A DNA stretch of 5,969 nucleotides, from positions 1-5,969 of the forward strand of contig JAZULW010000102.1 in assembly GCA_045603285.1 (NCBI GenBank), in the 5' to 3' direction. Positions 1 to 4,191 of this stretch are shown in pieces. Every line of letters starts with the position of its first letter. The stretch's first letter is position 1. A model generated the notes under the pieces. That model had not been told where the DNA came from. It saw nothing but the letters and a program-made list of their open reading frames with translations, and made no database searches. The stretch comes from RGIG3009 sp045603285. Lineage in GTDB: Bacteria; Bacillota; Clostridia; Oscillospirales; Acutalibacteraceae. The position numbers were made by a program, and so were the translations under genes.

Positions 1-192
1 GATGCGCGAATCGCGCAACACATAAGCGTAGACGTGATGTTTGGCATCCCAATATTGTTTTTTAAGCGCGGCAACAAAAGCGATCGCTTCTTCCTCGGTT
101 TTGACGGGTTTGGCAAACCCGATAAAACGCGAGCGTTGTTCGGTAAATTCATCGGTCCCTTCGGCCGCCACGGTCAAATAAGCCGCTTCCAT
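1..192 (-). CDS. yigZ: YigZ/IMPACT-family protein, N-terminal part (cut by window edge)
   Basis: The first 64 codons of a gene that continues beyond the left edge. The translation begins MEAAYLTVAAEGTDEFTEQR and goes on through SRFIGFAKPV, then KKQYWDAKHHVYAYVLRD. SRFIG, the W-DA-HH stretch and the AYVLR block are the N-terminal signature of the YigZ/IMPACT (UPF0029) family. That family usually has about 200 residues, so roughly two thirds is missing here. Bacterial YigZ has no firmly established role; the eukaryotic homologue IMPACT acts in Gcn2 signalling. The ATG at 190-192 follows a strong Shine-Dalgarno (GGAGG at 202-206, 9 nt away), which fixes the start. The gene lies 72 bp downstream of rpmE on the same strand. 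A hairpin sits between them and there is almost no room for a separate promoter, so expression probably comes from readthrough. The family call is from recognition of the motif pattern only. Confidence 0.88.
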   Translation of the reverse strand, partial: MEAAYLTVAAEGTDEFTEQRSRFIGFAKPVKTEEEAIAFVAALKKQYWDAKHHVYAYVLRDSRI

Positions 193-213
193 CGTGATCC
201 ACCTCCCCTTTCC

Positions 214-252
214 TAAAATATGAGAAAGGGCAGTGCATTGCTGCACCGCCCT
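214..252 (-). terminator. Hairpin/intrinsic terminator after rpmE
   Basis: On the minus strand an 11-bp stem pairs 242-252 with 227-237, with one G-U pair. It is closed by a GCAA tetraloop, a stable GNRA loop. The tail is T-rich but interrupted (TTCTCATATTTTA, 226 down to 214). It starts 12 nt after the rpmE stop. Because the U-tract is imperfect, termination is probably partial, which would let some transcription reach yigZ. Confidence 0.7.
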
Positions 253-264
253 GATTCGTACCAC

Positions 265-474
265 TTATTTGCCTTCTTTGATACCAAAACGTTTGTTGAA
301 ACGGTCTACACGGCCGCCGGTATCAACCAGCTTCTGTCTGCCGGTGAAGAACGGATGGCATTTCGAGCAAATTTCCACAGGGATATTCTCTTTGGTGGAG
401 GAAGTCTCGATCACTTCGCCGCAAGCGCAGGTGATGGTGGTTTTCTCATACTTGGGATGAATATTCTCTTTCAT
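265..474 (-). CDS. rpmE: 50S ribosomal protein L31, zinc-binding (C+) form
   Basis: Bacterial ribosomal protein L31, part of the bridge between the large and small subunits. The 69-residue protein starts MKENIHPKYEKTTITC and has the typical length of the family. It carries the full zinc-binding cysteine set: C16 and C18 (CAC), then C36 and C39 (CSKC). This makes it the primary C+ type rather than the cysteine-free paralogue induced by zinc starvation. The core HPFFTGRQK and the ending VDRFNKRFGIK are canonical. The ATG at 472-474 has a good Shine-Dalgarno (AGAGGTG, 481-487, 6 nt away). The reading frame is open further upstream into the tRNA, but that part has no L31 homology. The gene begins 61 bp after the tRNA-Ser with no convincing promoter between, so it is probably co-transcribed with the tRNA. 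A hairpin follows the stop. Confidence 0.97.
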   Translation of the reverse strand: MKENIHPKYEKTTITCACGEVIETSSTKENIPVEICSKCHPFFTGRQKLVDTGGRVDRFNKRFGIKEGK

Positions 475-535
475 TCTTTTCACCTCTTTCAGAAGCTTGT
501 ATTCCATATCGAAGAAAAACTTCGTTGAAATCAAA

Positions 536-626
536 TGGCGGAGAGTTAGGGATTTGAACCCTAGGTACGCTTTAAACGTACACACGATTTCCAATCGTGC
601 GCCTTCGACCACTCAGCCAACTCTCC
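536..626 (-). tRNA. tRNA-Ser, anticodon GGA, with encoded CCA
   Basis: A 91-nt class II tRNA. The acceptor stem GGAGAGT (626-620) pairs with ACTCTCC (546-540), followed by discriminator G (539) and an encoded CCA end (538-536). The anticodon stem CACGA/TCGTG encloses the loop TTGGAAA, giving anticodon GGA at 592-590, which reads serine codons UCC and UCU. A long variable arm (GTACG/CGTAC stem), typical of serine tRNAs, precedes the T-arm TAGGG-TTCAAAT-CCCTA. The D-arm contains the usual GAGTGGTCGAAGG sequence. The gene lies between asnA and rpmE on the same strand and has its own strong promoter at 651-679. I see no strong terminator after it, so the primary transcript probably continues into rpmE and the tRNA is cut out by processing. 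Confidence 0.97.
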
Positions 627-650
627 AAGTTCGCACACAAGTGCTAAACT

Positions 651-679
651 ATTATAATGAATGCGAACAAAAAAATCAA
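651..679 (-). promoter_or_regulatory. Sigma-A promoter of tRNA-Ser (and probably rpmE)
   Basis: The minus strand shows TTGATT (679-674), a 17-bp spacer, and a perfect TATAAT (656-651). The predicted start is near 644, giving a leader of about 18 nt before the mature tRNA end at 626. The stretch just upstream (680-717) is extremely A+T-rich and includes the 12-nt palindrome A6T6 at 700-711, so it may act as an UP-like element and/or curved DNA. That position suits a highly expressed stable-RNA gene. Confidence 0.85.
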
Positions 680-717
680 GTGTAATTTTCAATTTTATGA
701 AAAAATTTTTTAATTGC

Positions 718-1737
718 TTATAAAAGCGGAATTTTAGCCTCGGCACAACGCACCAGCATCTCTTCCGGCCAAAGCGAAGCCTGGACTTCCCCAATGTGCG
801 CCTTATCAAGGAAAAACATACACAACCGCGATTGGCCGATACCGCCGCCGATAGTAAGCGGCAATTCGCCATTAAGGAGCGCTTTTTGGAAGGAAAGTTT
901 TTCACGGTCGGTACAACCCGAAATTTCAAGTTGTCGTTTAAGCGACACTTCGTCCACTCGGATGCCCATCGACGAAACCTCGAACGCGCGGTCGAGCAAC
1001 GGATAATAGAAAATAATGTCGCCGTTTAATTGCCAATCGTCATAGTCCGGTGCGCGGCCGTCGTGCGGTTTGCCTGAACGCAACTTGCCGCCGATCTGCA
1101 TAAGGAAAATCGCACCGTATTTTTTTGCGGCTTCTTTTTCGCGCGCGGAAGATTCCAGGTCGGGGTAGGCATCTTCCAGTTCCTGCGTGGTAATAAAGGT
1201 GATGCTTTCGGGCAGTTTGGCTTTGAGAAACGGATACTGCCCGCACGCAATGGCCTCCACCCCGCGAAACACGCCGTAGATCTGCTTAACAATCGCTTGC
1301 AAGGTTTCAACCGTGCGGTCTTCACGGCAGATCACTTTTTCCCAGTCCCACTGGTCCACATACAAAGAATGGAGATTGTCGGTCACTTCATCGCGGCGGA
1401 TAGCGTTCATATCGGTATACAGGCCTTGCCCCACACCCACACCGTAGCGTTTGAGCGCCAAGCGTTTCCACTTAGCAAGTGAATGCACAACCTCAGCCAT
1501 AGAGCCGTCGTCGTACCGAATGTCAAAACTGACCGCGCGCTCCACACCGCTTAAGTTATCGTTCAACCCACTTTCGGGGTGCACAAACAAAGGAGCAGAC
1601 ACGCGCGTGAGCGCCAAGGTTTTGGACAACAAGTCTTCAAACTCGTCTTTCAGCAATTTGATGGCTTTTTCGCTTTCCAAAATATCCATATTCGGGCGGT
1701 ATCCGTCCCGTATTTGAAGTTGATAAACACTGCTCAT
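718..1737 (-). CDS. asnA: Aspartate--ammonia ligase (asparagine synthetase A)
   Basis: AsnA makes asparagine from aspartate, ammonia and ATP in the cytoplasm via an aspartyl-AMP intermediate. It is built on the class II aminoacyl-tRNA synthetase fold and is related to the AspRS catalytic core. The protein has 339 residues, close to the family's usual 330-340. Hallmark blocks in order are NDNLSGVERAVSFD (59-72), VVHSLAKWKR (83-92), YVDQWDWE (126-133), RAPDYDDW and LNGDI in the middle, SSMGIRVD, and the class II motif 3-like GGGIGQSRL (297-305). None looks damaged. The ATG at 1735-1737 is preceded by AAAGGGG (1746-1752, 8 nt away). The N-terminus continuing into GYRPNMDILESEKAIKLLKD matches Gram-positive AsnA starts. 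The gene has its own promoter in the 75-bp gap after the cyclase gene and a leader of only about 24 nt, so there is no room for a T-box of the kind found on some Firmicutes asnA genes. Confidence 0.97.
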   Translation of the reverse strand: MSSVYQLQIRDGYRPNMDILESEKAIKLLKDEFEDLLSKTLALTRVSAPLFVHPESGLNDNLSGVERAVSFDIRYDDGSMAEVVHSLAKWKRLALKRYGVGVGQGLYTDMNAIRRDEVTDNLHSLYVDQWDWEKVICREDRTVETLQAIVKQIYGVFRGVEAIACGQYPFLKAKLPESITFITTQELEDAYPDLESSAREKEAAKKYGAIFLMQIGGKLRSGKPHDGRAPDYDDWQLNGDIIFYYPLLDRAFEVSSMGIRVDEVSLKRQLEISGCTDREKLSFQKALLNGELPLTIGGGIGQSRLCMFFLDKAHIGEVQASLWPEEMLVRCAEAKIPLL

Positions 1738-1767
1738 TGTCCTATCCCCTTTCCGTCAATGAGATTG

Positions 1768-1796
1768 ATTGTATCACTCTGCTGCCTCTATTGCAA
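1768..1796 (-). promoter_or_regulatory. Sigma-A promoter of asnA
   Basis: The minus strand carries TTGCAA (1796-1791), a 17-bp spacer, and TACAAT (1773-1768), with TGA just before the -10 giving an extended -10 (TGATACAAT). The predicted start is near 1761, about 24 nt before the asnA ATG. The hexamer match is good and the position fits. Confidence 0.75.
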
Positions 1797-1812
1797 GGCT
1801 TTTTTTGCATTT

Positions 1813-2424
1813 TCAGCGCGTCCACAAATTTTCGTCCCAATCGATGCGCTGGGGCTCCACCAAAAGCGCACGAACGGGTGTGGCATCCGCCCCCGCGATT
1901 TTCAGCGGTGCGGCAATCAGCAAATACGTGGTGTTTACTTTGGCTTTGCTCAGATCCAAGCCTTCGAGCAGCACCATACCCGTGCCGAGCAGTTGGCGGT
2001 GCACTTCGGCCGTGTATTCGGGCGGTGCCACCGAGGTTTCTTCCACGCCGAGCAACGCAATACCTGCATTGGAGAGCACAAACGCCGCACTGGGCGAGAG
2101 TTGCACGTTTCCTTTGAAAAGCACCCGTTTTTTGAGATACGGCAACAAGTCTTCCGCCGCGTCACCCAGCAACAGCCCGTTACATTCGACGACCACACAT
2201 TCACCAATACAAGAGTCGAACGAAACACGGTCCGCCGAGGTACCTCCCGTGATAAAATGGCGGGGGGCATCCAAATGCGTGCCGTTATGCAAGCACATCG
2301 AAATGGCCGTGGTGTTACCGGCATCGCCCCACTCGATGCGCTGCAAAGGTTTCAGTTCGGGCGCCGGGTCCCCCGGATAGACGGGTGCGGCCGTTAATTC
2401 ACGTGTAATATCGATAAAATCCAT
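1813..2424 (-). CDS. Cyclase family protein (KynB-like metal-dependent hydrolase)
   Basis: A 203-residue protein of the cyclase/arylformamidase superfamily (Pfam PF04199), predicted cytosolic. These enzymes are metal-dependent amide or ester hydrolases; the best known, KynB, hydrolyses N-formylkynurenine. The family signature HxGTHxDxPxH is complete as HNGTHLDAPRH (46-56). A later His-Glu pair (H142 and E154, 12 residues apart) matches the remaining metal and catalytic positions as I recall them, so the enzyme looks active. The N-terminal FIDITRELTAAPVYPGDP is also typical. No other kynurenine or tryptophan-degradation gene is present, so the substrate is unknown and I give no gene symbol. 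The start is the ATG at 2422-2424, 6 nt from a strong Shine-Dalgarno (AAGAGGTGG, 2431-2439). A TTG two codons earlier abuts that site and is unlikely. The gene has its own promoter, divergent from the acyltransferase, and no clear terminator before asnA. Confidence 0.9.
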   Translation of the reverse strand: MDFIDITRELTAAPVYPGDPAPELKPLQRIEWGDAGNTTAISMCLHNGTHLDAPRHFITGGTSADRVSFDSCIGECVVVECNGLLLGDAAEDLLPYLKKRVLFKGNVQLSPSAAFVLSNAGIALLGVEETSVAPPEYTAEVHRQLLGTGMVLLEGLDLSKAKVNTTYLLIAAPLKIAGADATPVRALLVEPQRIDWDENLWTR

Positions 2425-2444
2425 ACACAACCACCTCTTCCATA

Positions 2445-2473
2445 AGCATACCTCTTTTTGCCAAAAAAGTCAA
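2445..2473 (-). promoter_or_regulatory. Sigma-A promoter of the cyclase gene
   Basis: The minus strand has TTGACT (2473-2468), a 17-bp spacer, and TATGCT (2450-2445). The start would fall near 2438, immediately at the Shine-Dalgarno sequence, leaving a leader of only about 14-16 nt. It stands back-to-back with the plus-strand promoter at 2503-2531, with 29 bp between the two -35 boxes. Confidence 0.7.
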
Positions 2474-2502
2474 CGAACCTACACCTTTCGATAGATTGTA
2501 TC

Positions 2503-2531
2503 TTGAAATAGCGCCGAATAAATGGTACACT
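2503..2531 (+). promoter_or_regulatory. Sigma-A promoter of the acyltransferase gene
   Basis: TTGAAA (2503-2508), a 17-bp spacer, and TACACT (2526-2531). The predicted start is near 2538, leaving a leader of about 87 nt before the ATG at 2625. The leader contains the inverted repeat TACGCA/TGCGTA (2582-2587 and 2596-2601) but no riboswitch that I recognise. Confidence 0.65.
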
Positions 2532-2624
2532 TTCTTTGAAATTCATTCTCGGTAACAAAATCCTTGTGAAAGAATCGGGTTTACGCACTATACGTTGCGT
2601 ATCAACCGGACGGGTATTGGCGTT

Positions 2625-3917
2625 ATGACGATTAAAACAAAACGGTATTCTTACGAAAACGTAATGGCCTTACCAAGGCCGAAACCCCAAAAACCGCTTC
2701 GGCCGTGGTGGCTGTTACACGCCGTGGTGCGTATACTGGCCATTCCCGACTTGTGGGCTACGCGCTTCACGTTTACAAAGCACCGTATGGACGAGGCAGG
2801 AAAAGGCCCTTACCTCATTTTAATGAACCATTCCAGCTTCATTGACCTGAAAATCGCCTCACGCATTTTCTTCCCCCATACCTACGGCATTGTGTGTACG
2901 TCAGACGGGTTTGTGGGGAAATCGTGGTTGATGCGGTTGCTGGGTTGTATTCCCACGCAAAAATTTGTGAGTGACTTGTCGTTGGTGCGAAGCATCAACC
3001 ATCTCATCAAAGCCAAAAAGACCAGTGTATTGATGTACCCTGAAGCGAGTTACAGTTTTGACGGATGCGCCACGCCCTTGCCATCGGGTTTGGGACGGTT
3101 GCTCAAACAGTTGGACGTACCCGTTGTCACCGTTATTACACAGGGAGCGTTTGCGCGCGATCCGTTATATAACGGGTTGCAGTTACGCAAAGTGCGCGTA
3201 CGTGCGGACGTGACGTGTTTGTTTACGCGTGACGAAGTGCGCACATTGTCCGCCGAAGAGTTAGACGCGGGTTTAACAAAAGCGTTCACCTTTGACAACT
3301 TTGCGTGGCAACACGAAAATCAAATCGCCATTCGCGAACCGTTCCGCGCGGACGGGTTGCACCGCATTTTATACAAATGTCCGCATTGCGGTGCCGAAGG
3401 CAAGATGGAAGGTAGCGGAATTCTTCTTACCTGCCACAACTGCGGTAAGGAATACGAACTCGGTATTTTCGGCCGTTTACACGCGACCGACGGTGACACG
3501 CGATTTGCGCACGTTCCCGATTGGTACCGCTGGCAACGCGACTGCGTGCGTGAAGAATTGGAAAGCGGCACATATCAATTGGATACCGCGGTGGATATCG
3601 GGATGTTGGTAAACCACAAAGCCATCTATATGGTGGGAGAAGGAAGACTGACACACACCGCCGACGGATTCACTTTAAACGGGTGTGACGGCGCGTTAGC
3701 ATACACCCAAAAACCGCTTTCGTCTTACGGGTTGTACGCCGATTATTTTTGGTATGAAATAGGCGACGTGATCTGCATCGGCAACCGCGATGCGCTGTAT
3801 TATTGTTTTCCCAAAGGCAACGTGCCCGTTGCCAAAACGCGCCTTGCAGCGGAAGAGTTGTATAAATTGCAAAAGCCCTCTTTCAAAAAGAGGGTTGACA
3901 CCGCCGAGACGCATTGA
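2625..3917 (+). CDS. PlsC-like lysophospholipid acyltransferase with C-terminal zinc-ribbon module
   Basis: Predicted membrane-associated 1-acyl-glycerol-3-phosphate-type acyltransferase, which would transfer a fatty acyl group to a lysolipid in phospholipid synthesis. Numbered from the ATG at 2625 (430 residues), residues 28-46 are hydrophobic and aromatic, suiting membrane contact. The catalytic HX4D motif is NHSSFID (H69, D74). The substrate-binding block is MYPEASYSFDG (137-147, P139 and E140), and DVPVVTVITQG (164-174) resembles block IV. Ordinary PlsC proteins have about 200-250 residues. Here the protein continues with a four-cysteine zinc ribbon (C252, C255, C270, C273) and about 155 further residues rich in Tyr and Trp (for example PLSSYGLYADYFWYEIGDV). 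I recall such long forms in clostridial genomes, but the tail's function is unknown to me. The start is uncertain: 2625 has only a weak Shine-Dalgarno (GGACGGG), an in-frame TTG lies at 2595, and another ATG lies at 2664. The 3' end carries the thrS promoter. Confidence 0.85.
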   Translation: MTIKTKRYSYENVMALPRPKPQKPLRPWWLLHAVVRILAIPDLWATRFTFTKHRMDEAGKGPYLILMNHSSFIDLKIASRIFFPHTYGIVCTSDGFVGKSWLMRLLGCIPTQKFVSDLSLVRSINHLIKAKKTSVLMYPEASYSFDGCATPLPSGLGRLLKQLDVPVVTVITQGAFARDPLYNGLQLRKVRVRADVTCLFTRDEVRTLSAEELDAGLTKAFTFDNFAWQHENQIAIREPFRADGLHRILYKCPHCGAEGKMEGSGILLTCHNCGKEYELGIFGRLHATDGDTRFAHVPDWYRWQRDCVREELESGTYQLDTAVDIGMLVNHKAIYMVGEGRLTHTADGFTLNGCDGALAYTQKPLSSYGLYADYFWYEIGDVICIGNRDALYYCFPKGNVPVAKTRLAAEELYKLQKPSFKKRVDTAETH

Positions 3918-3923
3918 TATAAT
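3895..3923 (+). promoter_or_regulatory. Consensus sigma-A promoter of the T-box/thrS unit
   Basis: TTGACA (3895-3900), a 17-bp spacer, and TATAAT (3918-3923), with TGA before the -10 as an extended element. Both hexamers and the spacing match the consensus exactly. The -35 and spacer lie inside the last codons of the acyltransferase gene, and the -10 begins right after its TGA stop (3915-3917). The predicted start is near 3930, giving a leader of about 260 nt. Confidence 0.93.
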
Positions 3924-3929
3924 ATAGGC

Positions 3930-4161
3930 AATAAAAGCGTTGAAGAAGACAGTAGCCCTCGCAGCAAGGCAGACAGAGAGAGAAACCACGGTTGAGAGTT
4001 TCTTATGCACGGCGGGCGCGAACACCGCTTCGGAGCCGCGGTGCGGAAACAACAGTATGCATCGCCGTTACCCGCGTTAAGGGAGAATGAGTGAAACGCA
4101 AGGTGGAACCGTGTGTCCCCGACACACCCTTGACGGCCAACGGCCGTCGGGGGTGTTTTTT
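3930..4161 (+). promoter_or_regulatory. Threonine T-box riboswitch controlling thrS
   Basis: A tRNA-sensing leader: uncharged tRNA-Thr binding stabilises an antiterminator and allows transcription of thrS. Stem I contains AGCGTTGAAGAAGACAGTAG (3936-3955), a kink-turn-like TGA/GGA pair (3941-3943 with 4032-4034), helices GAAG/CTTC (3945-3948 with 4028-4031) and GCCC/GGGC (3955-3958 with 4014-4017), the AGAGAG region (about 3975-3980), and a distal hairpin 3981-4003 with GGTTG in its loop. The specifier loop reads GAACACCG. ACC at 4024-4026 is a threonine codon followed by a purine, matching the downstream gene. The antiterminator pairs CAAGG (4099-4103) with CCTTG (4128-4132) and GTGTGTC (4111-4117) with GACACAC (4121-4127), leaving the seven-base bulge TGGAACC (4104-4110) that binds the tRNA acceptor end. 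Its 3' half overlaps the terminator stem, so the two folds exclude each other. Confidence 0.96.
4124..4161 (+). terminator. Intrinsic terminator of the thrS T-box
   Basis: A 15-bp stem pairs 4124-4138 with 4142-4156, including two central G-U pairs, with a three-base loop AAC. It is followed by a run of six T (4156-4161). Bases 4124-4132 are shared with the antiterminator. It also lies downstream of the acyltransferase gene, which has no other clear terminator, so it may stop readthrough transcripts as well. Confidence 0.95.
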
Positions 4162-4191
4162 GTTGTAATTAAACACAAGGAGTGTGTCAAA

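Noticed and set aside
475..612. N-terminal extension of L31 upstream of 474
   Set aside because: The frame runs through the tRNA-Ser gene and has no L31 similarity. The ATG at 472-474 has a proper ribosome-binding site and the canonical MKENIHPKY start.
1791..1812. Possible terminator between the cyclase gene and asnA
   Set aside because: TGCAA/TTGCA gives only a weak five-pair stem, and the T-run is on the wrong strand for the minus-strand genes.
1579..2397. Plus-strand open frame of about 272 codons opposite asnA and the cyclase gene
   Set aside because: It runs across two well-supported minus-strand genes and their promoter and resembles no protein family I know.
2425..2430. TTG start for the cyclase gene two codons upstream
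   Set aside because: It directly abuts the Shine-Dalgarno with no spacing, while the ATG at 2422-2424 is 6 nt away.
2570..2594. Second plus-strand promoter (TATACG near 2590) for the acyltransferase
   Set aside because: The nearest -35-like hexamer is poor and spaced 19 bp away. The pair at 2503-2531 is better.
4087..4191. In-frame upstream start giving ThrRS 35 extra residues
   Set aside because: The stretch encodes the T-box antiterminator and terminator. The ATG at 4087 has a purine-rich site only 1 nt away, and the extra residues do not resemble a TGS domain. The ATG at 4192 has an ideal Shine-Dalgarno.
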